DNA from: Asterella californica
Taxonomy: Eukaryota; Streptophyta; Marchantiopsida; Marchantiales; Aytoniaceae
Assembly: GCA_036924285.1 (NCBI GenBank)
Contig: JAYKYS010000005.1
Location: forward strand, 25,580,001 to 25,644,000
Direction: 5' to 3'
Length of the DNA stretch: 64,000 nucleotides
Positions 21,201-33,998 of this stretch are shown one piece after another. The notes under the pieces were generated by a model, which saw only the letters and a list, made by a program, of their open reading frames with translations, searched no databases and was not told the origin of the DNA. Each line of letters starts with the position of its first letter. Positions within the stretch are counted from its first letter, which is position 1. The position numbers and the translations under genes were made by a program.

Positions 21201-23199
21201 TGAAAACATTGATCAATCAGAATTGCATCTATGAGTATCAATATTCACTAGAGAACATGATGTCCATCCTTAGAGAACATTACCACAACAACCTCATATA
21301 TGATCACAATCAGAAGGTTTCACACTTTTCCAAGAGTCTTTCTCACCTTGCGATAATGTGCATGTTGATGCAAGGATTAGTCTTGCTATCTTATCATAGT
21401 TCTTGGAGTTTATCTCTTGTCAACTTCTCTTTAAGTTGGAACTCAAGTTATTGTGAGCAAGATACAATTGTGGACATGACAAGTAAAAACAAGAAGAATT
21501 AATTGGATCTGTCTCTCTCTGTCAAGGTACAATCATAATTCTTTCATCTTGTGCTCAGTTCCTTCACTTGATGCTCATTGTGTATTCAGGTCTGAATGAA
21601 TGAAAGCTTGATAAGTTATTAATGTGATGTTTTCACTGTTGCATGTAAAGTAAGCAGAAAATACGAAGAACATATATGCCCAAGATGTTGTAGAGGTGTT
21701 GTTTTTCATGGATCATGTTGATGAAAAATATGGGTCCAGGATTTTCTGAAATAACTTTTAAATGGATTTTGAGAAAAGACTTATTTGTGAATAAAATGAT
21801 ACAGTTGATGTTTGTTGATGATATTTTATGTTTTAACAAGCGAATAACTTTATTGGGGTTACCGTTCAAGAAAAAACTCATGGTTTTTATTGGATGTAAT
21901 TTTTTCTAAAGAGTCATGGAGAAAAATAGATCTCTTCATTGGTCTTGATTGGTTGATTGAAAAAACAGGTCTCTCAATAAATTAAATGTACATTTACAGA
22001 AATCTATTCATTCATTTTGTATTGACTCTAGTGCATTTCTTGAAAGGTGTGTTATACAATATCTAAAGATATTTTTGATGAAAAATATACTATGCTTGAG
22101 TTTTGAAGTTTTCTGCTAATACTTTTCCTGTTTGTTTGTATTATCATAAAGATGAATATTAATGATTACATACATGATTACATAACATTAATGATACATA
22201 TTATAATTAAAAAAGACAAATCAAGAATCAAGTAATGTGTTATGGTGTAAAATAACAGCAGAGTTTTATGTGTGATCATGTATGTGAGATATATTTCTAT
22301 TATCTCTTGGGGGTGCAGACTCCTTTAGCTGATGATGATCTATTTTTCTTCCGAGAAGATATCCCTCACGGTACAACTTATAGACTCTGAGTCAAAGGAT
22401 GGACAGATGTCTATGTAGCTTGCTGTATAATATAGTAAACTAAGCAGTGATTTTATATAATCAGTTGTGAGTTATCTTCTCACTTTGAGAACAAACTCTA
22501 TGAAACTCATTCTTGATTAACTTGAATAGAATAGACCTCTTGACATGTAAATGAGAAAAGATGGATGATGATTGTGAGACATGTTTTATATTTTCCACAT
22601 GTTTCTCTAACGAACTTTGAAACACTTGAAGATGAGTGATCCTCTCAACTCCACGCTTCTATGTCGTCCACTTCATATCTTGAGTTTAGATAAACAAGGT
22701 ATGATAGTGGACACACTTAGACTCTCAACTGTTTTTGCTCTTGTGTTGCTACTCATTTCAATATTGCATTGCCTACTCTATTTTTGAGCTCTCTCTGAGT
22801 CTCTCTCTATGGCTAATCTAATCTTTTTAGAACCACTGTGCAGTCTCTTCTCTCTCCTCGCGAACGTGAATCAGTTTACTCATTTCTTATATGTAATAAG
22901 TGTACATTATGTATGAAAAGTGACATTTCTTATATGTAATAAGTATATTTTATGTCAGAAACATAACATATTTTTATGCGCAGCAATCTTTTTTTTCCTT
23001 GAAGCAACTTAATGCTTACTTGTAAATTACAAGACTCAATTTTACAGAGATAGAAGTACAAACACAACTCAGGAAATTAACAATGGCAAGTCATCAGATC
23101 TAGAGGGTTAAATGTAGAGTATTTAAATGGATATGTTGAATCTTCTACAAACATTGACAAATCAACTCAATAAAGCACTAATGCGTGCTTTTCTGAAAA
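18278..23199. other. AT-rich intergenic sequence
   Basis: No recognisable gene. It contains the dispersed repeat 20635-20740 (partner of 11063-11170), a weak match near 20800-20960 to the LTR family of 4120-5155, and a short direct repeat around 22885-22960 (CATTTCTTATATGTAATAAG twice). Open frames at 21200-21502 and 21715-21909 have no convincing homology. Confidence 0.5.
20635..20740. repeat. Dispersed repeat shared with 11063-11170
   Basis: Direct copy with the phrase GTCAATTGAAGAAGAAGCAGTC and a similar tail TAGATTAAGGTGTTA. Confidence 0.65.
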
Positions 23200-24300
23200 A
23201 ATGGAGTTCAAGATAGATTGCTCTCATCTTCAAGTCCAAAGATCACTCAGATGTTAAGAACTATCGCAAATTTATGATAGAGAGCATGTTTGCAAAGATT
23301 GTCAGTGCTTTGATCAGACAGAAATTGAGCAGTTGGGTAGAAGAGATCTGGTGTCGAGCTTCTACACAAGCGGGGCTCGACTACACTTTAGTAAAACATA
23401 TCATTTACTATCACTTGGTGTGGTCACTGAATAAACCAAATGTGCTTGTAACTCTCTTTATTGGCTGATTTTCTGAAAGCACTTGATTAGTTTCTATGAG
23501 TGAAACTATGAAAAATATGACAAATTTAGACATCCTTTCAGAATTAATAGATGCAATAGCTTGCTTGTATGAATGAGTGATCACAAATCTCTTCTGGAAT
23601 CCCACTAGAGATCATTATTATCATATGAGTTATACAAGGATGCTAAAACTCACCTCCGTTCTTTGGGATCTACATTGATGAAGTAAAGTATTAGTTGAAT
23701 GGAGCCCATGGACAAGGAGTGTAGTTGAGAAGTCTAGTTCTTGATTATGCATATGACATTGTTCTAGTATCTAGACAACCGGCAGATCTACAGAAACATA
23801 TAGACATCTTGTAGGAGTATTTTTTGAGTTAGGCTATGGAGATCAATATCTCCAAGCCAAAGATGATGATAATCGATATTCGTTTCAATCATATCTTTTA
23901 CTATATATGGCAACCAGTAGAACAGATTAAGAGTTTTAAGTATTTGGGCTTGTCAATGATCTTCTCTAGTTGCATTGTCACAACCAATGAAAAGATTCTT
24001 GGAGGGTATAGAGACTTTATGCTTTATCAAGCGAAACAAAAGATATATTCATTGGAATGGACACTAGAACCACTTGACTAAAAAGGCCTAGTACAAATCA
24101 ATGTTCTTCGTGTTATGGGGATGGCTCATAAATCAAAAATAATTTTCTACTTAACGAAAGTTAAACTCATGATTATATGTTACAAACCATACTACATGAC
24201 GACTCATATTCCACTTCTTCTAGGAAACATATTGAAAGTTTTTGATGCAGCTCTCACATGTATTAGTTGAAGAAGGGAGATGGATGAAAGTACATTTGAA
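23200..24300 (+). mobile_element. LINE (non-LTR) reverse transcriptase remnant
   Basis: Plus-strand fragments of a LINE-type RT. 23274-23468 reads IESMFAKIVSALIRQKLSSWVEE and then a QAGLDYT segment, where active copies typically have QAGFR. The catalytic region is at about 23735-23760 as LLDYAYDIVLVS, with the usual YADD changed to YAYD. 23836-24081 reads AMEINISKPKMMI and KSFKYLGLSM, a typical segment after the catalytic site. Several stops and shifts break the frame. I see no endonuclease domain or poly(A) tail. Confidence 0.8.
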
Positions 24301-26901
24301 GCTAGGGGATGGTGGACTCTTGATACATAACCTCAGTTGACCATATTAACAATGTATGTGTGGCACTGATGTCTTTGGTTTATGTTGTTTCAGCTTTTGT
24401 ATGTGCAAATGACGATTTAACTTTGATGTTAATGATGGATTCACTCTTTGTCAATGTTAATGTTGTGTTGGAGAAGAGCATGTGTTCAACATGAAACCTC
24501 TTTTCTTTTAAGCTATGAACAATTGTGAAACCGACGACACAAGATTGATAGCTGTGGTTTCTTCTTCAATAATGGTTTAGTGCAGATTTTAAATAGTTTG
24601 GTTTCATTTCAGTTTTCATTTTCAGTACTTAGATCTGATCAAGAAATGAACTGAACATGGCATTAGAGGACGTGCAACTAATCTAATTGATGTAATCTTT
24701 CCAAGATCAATTGATCCAATAATTTTCATGAATTTGACTATTGTAAATTTTTAGGTGAGTTGGTTTTAATTAATCAATTTCAAAATATTATTATTCAATA
24801 AGGCTTGATTTCATTTCAAACTGGTAACACCTCAATATACTTTGATTTCGCCCTGATTGCTTGAAATATAAGTGTTATTTTCAACATATATAATCTCTAT
24901 ATTTAAGTAGACCAACAAAATGGTTGTTACTTGTTACCTTAACAATTTCATTAAACTAGTCCATGAATTAAGAGAATACAAAAAGAGAGACAATTGGAAA
25001 GAATAATTACTAAATCGATCAGTTTAGTCAAAGAAGGTATTTTACTTAGTAAGATCTCAAGGTGCAATCCATCCTTACTCAATTATTTAACAAAAGATTA
25101 TATGTTCATGTTGCATGCATATTCATCTCTTCCAAGTTCGAAAAAGAAAAAATATATAAAAAATTTTAATTATGTCCCAACTCTTCTTCTTGAAAACATT
25201 AAGTTATAAACTGAAAATATTTTTACTCGTGGGAGGCACATGTCTTTATATCAGAAAATAGTTTGTCTGCATGAGTTACTTATGGGTTATGAGTTTTGTG
25301 TAACTCAAATGACCAGGTGTAATCCAGTTTCCTAAGGGTTCAAATTTTCGTGATTTCAATTTAATACTTTAAATTTAGTAAAACATATTTATAAAACTTT
25401 TTCACAAGTGAACTTGCAAACCCAATCGTGCAAACAGTCTTCCCCGTAACTCTATATTTCAGTAAATTATATTTCTCACTATATTCTTTTGAAGATTGTT
25501 GTCAACCAATTGTTCGTAATTATTATGCGATCTATTTAAACATTCTTTTTGTCCTCCGATCATCTAGAAGTGAACTTTGGATGCATATCCAACGAAACGT
25601 TTAATTTCTTGCACTATGGACTGGACCACACTACCGACTACGAGTTGTCAGCGTTTTCGAAAAAGTTGAGACACGTAGTATCAGCGTGCGTTGGTAGTAA
25701 CCCCTAGCAGGGTATACACATTTTCAATCTTCAAGTCACCTTGTTCGATGGCTATCTTAAGGGTTTGTCATCGTTTTGGAAATCGTGATAATTTTAGTAT
25801 AGTTTCTCACATTGTATCAGTCGACTCTTGTTGCACGGGCAGGATGCAGTTTTGGTGATTTTGCGGACTTGCATCGAGTTCAATGCAGTGGAAAGATTTC
25901 TTCATGACTACTAGCCAACTAGTTCCGCACGATTAGACCCCGAGAACGAAATGCAAAGCACATACGAGGAGCATACGCAGTAGGATCGCTCAAATTCCGT
26001 TGTGCATAAATTTCGCACGAACAAGGTGGTGCAGTTCCATGCCTTCGGTTTTGGAAAATATTTGCAATACGGGGGCCACGGTCAACAGCTTAGTACGTTG
26101 TTGTCAGACGCCGTGCATCACGGTAGGACCCGTCACGAAGACGGTGGTGCGGTCCACGCCTAAGAGGCAAAGCGCAAAATGCTTACCGAGTGTTCAGAAC
26201 TACCGTAGGGCTCCGAGGGGAAATGACCTGAATCTAGACAATTTCAGTTAAACTCTGGTTCCATGCAGGTGCACAACTGGAGCAGATCCCTACAGTACTG
26301 GTTTTGTCACCCTGCCGAGTGTGAATGAGATCCGAATCATAACAGTCAATTCGCTGCGTTTTCTTCTAGGAGGAGCAAGTGGAGACCTCGGCTTGTTTAA
26401 TTCTCGCAGGAGAAAATAACGTGCGCGTGAGCAATCGATATGGATGAGGGGGCCATGTTCAACCAGATGAACGGAGGCTAGGCTGAACGCTCGGTACAAG
26501 GGACGGTAGTCAGGGATGAAGCTGAAGTCGGCTTTAGAGGTTTCTGGGCAGAATTACAGAGTGCGCACGTATTTGAGTGCCCGTCAACTTCCGCAGGCTA
26601 GCAAATCTCTAGCATGAGCCTGATGACCCGCAAGTGTTGTTCCCTGTCAGCTCCTCCCAGGTTCGTTGGTCTTCGAAGGAGAATCTCTGTGTCTGCAATA
26701 ATTCTCTAAGGCACACTGGAGTTGCTATATTTATCATCCGTAACCACATAGCTGGAGTCAGTTAATCTGATTATTTGAAACAAAGGTTTCACTGTCTGCG
26801 GAGCGTTAAAACAAGGAGTCCGACTTGTGTCTTCCTACTACTATAGAGCGTGAGGGGATGCAGGTGAGCACTGTACTCATGCTGTTTACCGAATGAAGAC
26901 A
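24301..26901. other. No recognisable gene; composition shifts near 25550
   Basis: 24300-25500 is strongly AT-rich and empty as far as I can see. From about 25550 to 26900 the GC content rises, as around the host genes. The open frame at 26000-26251 and those on the other strand show no family I recognise. This part is downstream of DCC1 and may hold its 3' untranslated region near 26901. Confidence 0.45.
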
Positions 26902-28685
26902 TTAACGCGAGGTGTAAACAGGGGTCGAAGTAGGTGTAGGTTGACTCTTCCTCGTGTACTTCATCAGCATCGCTTCAACAGACTGGCCTGGTATCTTCAA
27001 GTCTCTGTGTGAACAGCATACAATCGTCAACAGGAGAATTTGGTTACGGTAGATTAGAATACAGTATCTAGCTTCTGCATTCACACTTATGAATTATCCA
27101 TGCAATATGACCATCTGGAACTCTTGATACTAGTGATAATGTTCAGATTGCCGAATAATCATGCATATTTAAGCGACACCTCACTAGTTTGGCCTGAATG
27201 AAGATCGAGAAAACGTATACAGTTAGTATATTCGCTCTTTCTGGACAAAAGGAGAAAGCTCACCTCAAGTATGGCTCTAGATCTGCCCATTCCCACTTGG
27301 ACCTTCTGTTGAAAAGGGCTGTGAAACGAGTATCAGGTCTCATCGGTAGTAGCGAACTACTAAACTGTTGTAGCCAAGACTCGAGCCCGGTTTTCTCTAC
27401 CAAAGCCTCTCCTCTGAGCATATCTACATGTGGACTCGTCCATGAAGGACTAATCATCCTCCATTCGTCCATAAAGTCTTCCAGTTTCCACTTGGGTTTG
27501 GCTGTGAACAACATCTTCGCATAATGCACGCATATCTTTTCCTCGTCTAGTGCCCAGAAATCAGTTCCAGAATTTGAAGTGCCCTCGCCTCCTGAAAAAT
27601 TGCCCAGATGTTCGTTCACAAGTTAGCGGCAGGCCGGAGCAGGACAACGACCATGTCCGTCTTTGGATAGGATGCTGGAGAACTTGTAATCTGGAACTTG
27701 CCAAAGAATTACGGTGGATGAGCTTGCTGGTCAAGGAGATACATAGTAGTTATGACGATGGGCACAAGGAATAATTTTAAGTGGTAATTACGAATTGAAC
27801 CAGGATCGATACTCTGAGACGCCACCCACCTGTAGCTGCTCTGTCCGTCCGAGCTCCAAATTTTTCTAGACAGATTATCACTATTTGGGAAGGGAAGTCA
27901 TCAGCTTCTAGCCTTCGTATGACTTCCGAGCCTGGGAGGGCATTGAGAGACCAGTCGACTTGCACCGCCGTGCTCAAAAGGATCTCCAGCAGATTGTGCA
28001 TATAGTCCGGGTCGACAACTCGCCAGTATTTCCCGATCTCCGCCGCTTCTAACTTCCTCAACTCCTCTCTTAACTGGTAGTCGCTGGCCTGAATGCAGGC
28101 TGAAAGTTCATCCCACGTGTACAACCTTCCAGCGCACTCTTCATCATCCTCGTTCTCATCTTCGTCTCTGAAAGGTCGCTGACTTACGAGGGCTTTCAAC
28201 TTTTCCAGCTTCGGAGCAGTCTCGACAAGCTCAATGTGCCCTGAGGCAGTACCCACAACCCCTACGTCTGGTTTCAACTCTGTTTCTGTGTCATCAACGT
28301 GATTGGCCGATAGACTTGGACTCGAAGGAGGCACCAGGAGAACAGTGTTGGAGGTTGAGACAAACTTCATTGCATAAGTAGCCCTTGAAGTACACAGCAC
28401 GGCTTCCTCCTCAGGGGCTCCTTTGATTGCCAATCTGCATCACACGACAGTGGGGATACAAGAATTATGTTACTCATGTCGTCGCCTTTCGGCAATGAGG
28501 CCTACATCCGGCAGTCGAGCCAAAACAAAGGTCTCTCAGAAAATATGACCTGTGCCTCTATAATAATACAGTGCAAAAGTTTGTGAATTCATGATCATAA
28601 CCAATGTGGCGAACTGCTTCATCACATTGAACGCTCCAACTGCAAGAGTTTATCAATCGATCGATTGGTGGCGACAATGACAATG

Positions 28686-28722
<37 letters not shown>

Positions 28723-28854
28723 CCCGTTTTCTAGCAGCTCTTGAAGAATCGCCTCGTCCACCTCCAGCAGTTTGTAGGGCTCTTCCGATGTGAAAGTCTC
28801 CGCATACTTCACATTCACCTGCGGCCCACGATCCAGTTTCAACACAGAAAGCAT
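26902..28854 (-). CDS. DCC1: Sister chromatid cohesion protein DCC1
   Basis: Subunit, with CTF8, of the CTF18-RFC alternative clamp loader. It acts in the nucleus on PCNA loading at forks and in establishing cohesion. Four exons on the minus strand: 28724-28854, 27830-28434, 27264-27591 and 26902-27004. All three introns are GT-AG and join in phase to 388 residues, the usual DCC1 length. Family landmarks are EEEAVLCTSRATYAMKFVSTSN in the N-terminal half (split here as EEEAVLCTS and YAMKFVSTSN), WRVVDPDYM in the middle, WKLEDFMDEW, FNRRSKWEWADLEPYLR, and the C-terminal winged-helix end MLMKYTRKSQP. The start is the ATG at 28852-28854, the first in frame. E2F-like sites lie about 360 bases upstream. 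Expression in S phase is inferred. Confidence 0.93.
28683..28722 (-). repeat. Compound microsatellite at the DCC1 intron 1 donor
   Basis: (CA)n followed by (GA)n on the plus strand, hence (TC)n(TG)n in the DCC1 transcript. The CT run begins directly at the splice donor GT (28723-28722), so repeat length changes would lie next to the splice site. Confidence 0.9.
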
Positions 28855-29216
28855 GATTCCGCTCAAACTCCAAGAGCCTCAAGCTCGTCAACCATGAGTC
28901 TGGTCACACGTCAAGTCACCTGCTATCGCTCCCCATTCCTGAAGGTCCCCACAACATGACAATGGGTAAATACCAGCAGGCAGATTCGGCGCCTTCATCG
29001 TATCCTGCTCTGGACAGTTCAAACTTTGAGCTCCGTCCACCTTCTTTACCATGACTCCAACCAGCGTCGTCACCGTTCCAGCTAGCTCATCATCCTCGAT
29101 CCATATAGAAGAGCAAACGATGGGAAAGCTCACTCTCGACAGGAAAGTGACTGTCTGGCTGGCTTTCTTCAGTCCCTCGAGGATCCGTCCAACTCCAAGC
29201 GAGAACTTTCAGTTTC

Positions 29217-29240
29217 TTGGCGGGAAGAGAAAATTGGCGC
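29217..29240 (-). promoter_or_regulatory. Pair of E2F-like sites upstream of DCC1
   Basis: TTGGCGGGAA at 29217-29226 and TTGGCGC at 29234-29240. Both fit the E2F consensus core (TTSSCGS). They lie about 360 bases upstream of the DCC1 start codon in a GC-richer segment. E2F control of DCC1 would fit its S-phase role, but this is inference from motifs alone. Open frames between 28888 and 29523 show no known domain. Confidence 0.45.
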
Positions 29241-29719
29241 TCTCACATGTTCTTTGATGCGAGCGTTACTGAAGCGGAGCTCAGGCGCACTCACGTGCCA
29301 TCTGTTCACGGGAATTTTACGCTTTTACAGATATCCTACGGAGGGATTCGTAACGGAAAACTCCAAAATCCTATTGTGCGTAGAGAAACCAGGAATTTAT
29401 TTACAGAAAAGCGAACGCGACCCAATGAATAGCAAACGGATGGGAAGACCCATCAAGCCTTACAAAGGAAAGAAGGACCGGAACGGCCAAGCAATAACCA
29501 TCATTAAGCCCCACTATCAGTAGCTCTAAAATAGTCAGTCTCACTTATAATGTTGGAGATCGAAAACTTAGTATCTCTACATACAACAGGTGCACCTGAA
29601 AAAGCATCGTCTACTGGGATTGCCCTTCTGTGAACGACGTCTGCTAAAGCTCTCTGTAGAGCAATGAATACTCACTGCCTGAAAAACTTAGTGCAGAAAG
29701 AAAGAGAAATGGTACCTCC

Positions 29720-32430
29720 TAGCCCCTCTCATGGTAGGCTCTGGCACAATCTCGCAGAAAGACGTCGAACTCCAAAGTTGTTGATCCGTATATCTCAAGG
29801 CTAAGGGGATGAAGCGATGTTTCACTTGCATACCCCTATACTTGGATAACTTCGTTGCTGCCACGACGCTTGCAACTCATCCTGGGAGATGAGTGATCAC
29901 ATGTGCCGCCACTGAGTCCCATGTCGAATCCGTGACAACCACATCAGCCATCGAGACCTGATCCTCCCTCATCATGTACAGGTCAGCTCTCACTGATCCT
30001 CTTGTCTGAAAGACATACTAACGCTCTCTCCACGTCATGTGGTCGCTCTCCAGTGCTAATACAAACATGACGTCTTTGATGACATCGTGGGTAGATATCC
30101 GCTCTCCACCATGAGGATATCAAGCAAGGTGGTGACACGAGGTGTCGAGAGAGACATCGTACTTGCAAGTGGACAATGTCGAACCAACAGGTTGGATCAA
30201 GCTTAGGTGGAACCTCATCGCTGTAGAGCATATAGTTGGTGCGAGTCGAAATGCTCTAATGCAAGGTTGAGCTACGAGCTCAACCGAGCCTGCGCTCTTG
30301 TCCGAACAAAAGTGGAGTCAAGCTCTAGTATCTCATGAGATGGAAGGATCCACAAAGAGCACATGGAGAACCTGTTGGAAGTGGTGTCATGTCAAAGAAG
30401 ACTGTAGTTCGTGAGATCCATCAGAAGCTAAGGTATCGAATCAAGGGTGTGTCTCATGTGTCTCAAACTATCTCTTGTCTCATCGAGATACATTTGTAGT
30501 GGGTAAGAACCATCCTCCATCTCTGTCACATAGCTCTCCATAATAAGTCTATCTCGCACGAGAAAACGACAACAAAGCCAAGGTGCTGAGAGGGTCCAAC
30601 TACCCAAAAAGACTGCATGAGCAATCGCCTCCATGGATAATAAGCCCACCCCACCACATGATATTGGCAAAGATGTCTGCCTACGTGCGAGAGGTCCTAC
30701 CACATAGTCAAAGGTCCCCGGTCTTATGATGTCACTAAACACCCCCATGATCCTCCTATCAAACTCTCTAAGACGCGAGATGAAGATAAGAGATGGAGGT
30801 ACTATGCGAAATAAGTAACAAGAGGGTCCTCTAACATAAGGAGATCCTCGATATGCAAAACGTCCTCCGCAAAGACAACATCTAAGAACTGAGAGACAAA
30901 GTCCTCTATACCCATCGGTACTCCGAGGATGCGTAAACCATCTGTAGGGATAGAAAATCCCTCCATGAGCTATAAGTCTGGCGGTATACCTATGAGAGAT
31001 CAAACCTTGGACTTTGACACCTTCACTCTCAGCCCTATCAAGGTCAATTGAGAGACAATGTGATCAAAGACAACACCTACTTGGTATGCCGGACTTACGG
31101 TGTGCATATCATCAGCTAGAGATGGAAAGACACAACCTGGAGTAGCCAAGGCGGTGGTCAAGAGAGCTTTACAATGAGCTAAGGCAAAGAGGGATCCACC
31201 CAAAGGATCTCCTTGACGAGTACCTACAGCGGAGCTGATGACTGTAACCTCCTCTATCGTAGGACCGTGCTGGTAATAAAGAGAAGAGGAAGAACGATAA
31301 AACAATCATAGGAAGAGAACGAGACCCGTCAGAGATCCTCCGTCATCCATGAGCTCCCTAACGGTGGAAGCGCAAGAAATACTATTAAAAGTATTTTCCA
31401 CATCCACTTGTAAGACAACCCAATCGAGATGGATGTCCAAGAGAGCTCTAATGCCGAAAGACACAGACTCACAACCTCCCGGCGTCGCAACTCCAAACTG
31501 ATGTGGACAAAGGTGATCTTGAAAAGTATCTCAAAGTTGAAAGACAATGGTTCGACTGATAAGTCATAAGAGAATCTCACGTCAAATCCTCCACCATCCT
31601 TCTTTATGACCAAAAGTCTAGTTGCCTCCAATACTTGAGCTATAAACCGAGGAATATGTCCATGAGCTACTACTGGCGCTACCTACAAAAAACTCTGTGA
31701 AATCACTAGAGGTGTCGTCTGTCTGAAAACAATCCCGTAGTTGCTCATAGATCATCCCAGACAGACCTCCAGAAGATAGACGTGGAGCTGTACACACAAG
31801 GCCTGGACAAACAAGGATCTATCGAGACATAATGACTCCTCATGCTAATAGTCCTGAACTTCAGGTGGTAAGAGATCACTCGATGAGGGGTGAAAGAAAT
31901 GCAACGCAGAGATCGTCTCTTCAGTAGGACATGCCAATGACAGTAGATGCAATGCTCTAACAGCTCTGCTATACTCTCCTACTTGACCTAACATCCTACA
32001 ATGTCGTATGCAGACGGAAGATGGTCATCACGTGTAGAGACAGACTCACTCCTATCTCGTACAGCACAGACTGATTCCTCCTATAAGGTCGTCCAATCAC
32101 CAACAAGGAATCTCTGAAGACGGGCTGCCACCTCCCGATGTCTTCTTCTGCCACATCAAGTATAACGGAGGCACCAATGAGGAAGTAGGAGGAACAGTAA
32201 CCACGTCGTCTAGTCCTTGGTGTTCCGTGTCATCATGTCGTGGACTAGACGGAACGTCTGTCTTACCTCGTCATGACGAGGTAACCGATGGAACAAATAC
32301 ATACAAAGGAAACTCGTCTCGAACAAACTCAAAATAGTGTCATAGTATACTCTCAACCACTCCCATGACTCTGGAGGAACTCCAAGAAGAAAGGCTAACG
32401 GTGCCATAATGACTGCATGTGTAAACCTTC
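29720..32430 (-). mobile_element. LINE remnant of a second lineage, minus strand
   Basis: On the minus strand the order is: an N-terminal piece at 32210-32407 (MAPLAFLLGVPPESWEW), RT fingers at about 31560-31631 (ATRLLVIKKDGGG), the RT palm at 31000-31305 (SSAVGTRQGDPLGGSLFALAH, then FPSLADDMHTVSP, with LADD as catalytic motif), a post-RT region at 30428-31003 (GPLARRQTSLPISCGGVGL), and a C-terminal tail at about 29740-30110 (MFVLALESDHMTWRER, LSKYRGMQVKHRFIPLAL). Frames are broken in several places. No endonuclease domain was recognised. The GTRQGDP and xADD motifs establish a non-LTR type RT. Confidence 0.85.
31000..31305 (-). pseudogene. LINE reverse transcriptase palm fragment
   Basis: 101 codons holding the RT block GTRQGDPLGGSLFALAH and the catalytic FPSLADD about 40 residues later. 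The frame is closed just after KVSKSKV and the reading passes to 30428-31003 in another frame. The fragment is not an independent gene. Confidence 0.85.
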
Positions 32431-33998
32431 ATTTTCGGCTAAATTGGACATCCCATGTGATCGTATCATAGCTCTTGTGCATCTTTCCCACATGAGATTT
32501 TACCCCTTGTGAGATAAATAATTGATTACACACCGGAGTGATGTGTCTCGAATCAGTCTCGATCTCATGAGAGAGAGAGTATCCATAGCTAGAGAAGAGA
32601 CTATATCCAATCAAACGATACTTGTAATAAAAACATCTCCAAAGAAAGAAAAGAAACAAAGAAAGAAGAAAAAGAGAAAGAAAAGAAGAAGAAAAACCTT
32701 GAACCCTGATATGTTGAGATAAAAGAAATAAATACACTAAATGTGGCAAAAATCTCTCAAAAATCTCTCAAAAATCTTAAAGAGAACCTCAAAAATCTCT
32801 CAAAAACCTTAAAGAGAACACTATTTAACCTTAAAATCTCATAAAAACCAAAACTATTTAATACTCACTCATTTGCTCACAAGATGTGTCAATTCGAAGA
32901 GCAAAAGAAAGAGAAAAAGGAGATGGAGAAGAATATGTAAAAAAAGCCTTGCGATCTCCCACTCCAACACCATCCCTTCTCTCACAATACCCTCTTTGGC
33001 TTGCCACTCCCACCCTCTGCACTCCGCCTCCGCTCTCTCGCGCGTCCAAACAAATGCATTCACACACCATGTGATTGGTAAATGTGATTAGATTTGGTAC
33101 GTACCATATAACCATTAATGGTTATAACCTCCGTTAGTATCCGATATCCAAGTCACCAGATACTAACATCAAGTCCACCGGTTCTTACGAGCATGAACCA
33201 TTGTAGGTTAGATCAAGAAGTTCATATACACTCTCGTTATAATCACATCCGGTATAAGTACATGGTCAAGGAAGATGAATGATTGGAATGCATTTTTTCT
33301 TTGTAAAATTCTCTCATTATAGTCATTATCACATAATTTATATCCATATATTTTAGTTATTAGAATTAAAATAAATTAATTATATATTTAATTAAGCACG
33401 GTTCCTGATACTTAGGGTCTGAATAACCTAGAATTTTCACTTTTTGGAGGCTATCGTCACGAAATGTGCTCCTTCGGGTTATCCAGAGCGATTTATGCCT
33501 ACCCATATCATTTTCATCTAGTTCTAAATTTGAAATGAAAAATAGCATTAGAAAGTGAACGAAAAACGCTACTCTTTTATAGAAAAACAATTTGTTTTAT
33601 TTAGAAAATATCAAAAACCAGTGATCTAAGATTTGACGTTTTCTATCCTCCAAAAGAAGTTCTCTAAATGAAGAGAATTTTTAAATTCAAACAAAAGATA
33701 TGAAAAGGATATTCACACTGAGAATCTTTTTATACCAAGAGGAGGGGGTAAAGTTAATACATGTAGGTACTTCATAAATGACTAGAAAATATGATTAGAT
33801 TTAATGCATCAATTTTCTGATACAAATTTGTTTTTTGACATATGAAAATGATAAACATTAGGAAAATTGATGTCCAAATTAGAGAATCGACTAATCTGTA
33901 AAATCACACTGAAAGCGTGACTATAAGAATATAGTCATAAAGTTTAAAGTTAGTTGTGTTTATATGTATATAGTCACATAATGATGACCAAATTATGT
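32431..33998. other. Intergenic sequence with simple repeats
   Basis: Contains a purine-rich run of AAG/GAA type at about 32635-32700, and a short tandem repeat at about 32745-32825 built from AAAAATCTCTC and CTTAAAGAGAAC phrases. The rest is AT-rich; open frames here derive from the purine run. No gene seen. Confidence 0.5.

Noticed and set aside
21200..21502. 100-codon plus-strand open frame
   Set aside because: No recognisable domain, AT-driven composition, and no splice or neighbour support.
21715..21909. Open frame with FVDDILCF, resembling a reverse transcriptase catalytic motif
   Set aside because: Only the short motif matches; the neighbouring residues do not fit copia, gypsy or LINE RT blocks, so it is likely chance.
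26000..26251. Plus-strand open frame near the DCC1 3' side
   Set aside because: Cysteine-rich by composition but with no zinc-finger spacing or known family.
28622..28891. Minus-strand frame with LEFERNHAFCVETGSWAAG
   Set aside because: It is a different frame of DCC1 exon 1 and the microsatellite; the DCC1 frame is clearly the conserved one.
32522..32722. Lysine/arginine-rich open frame
   Set aside because: Produced by the purine-rich simple repeat at about 32635-32700.
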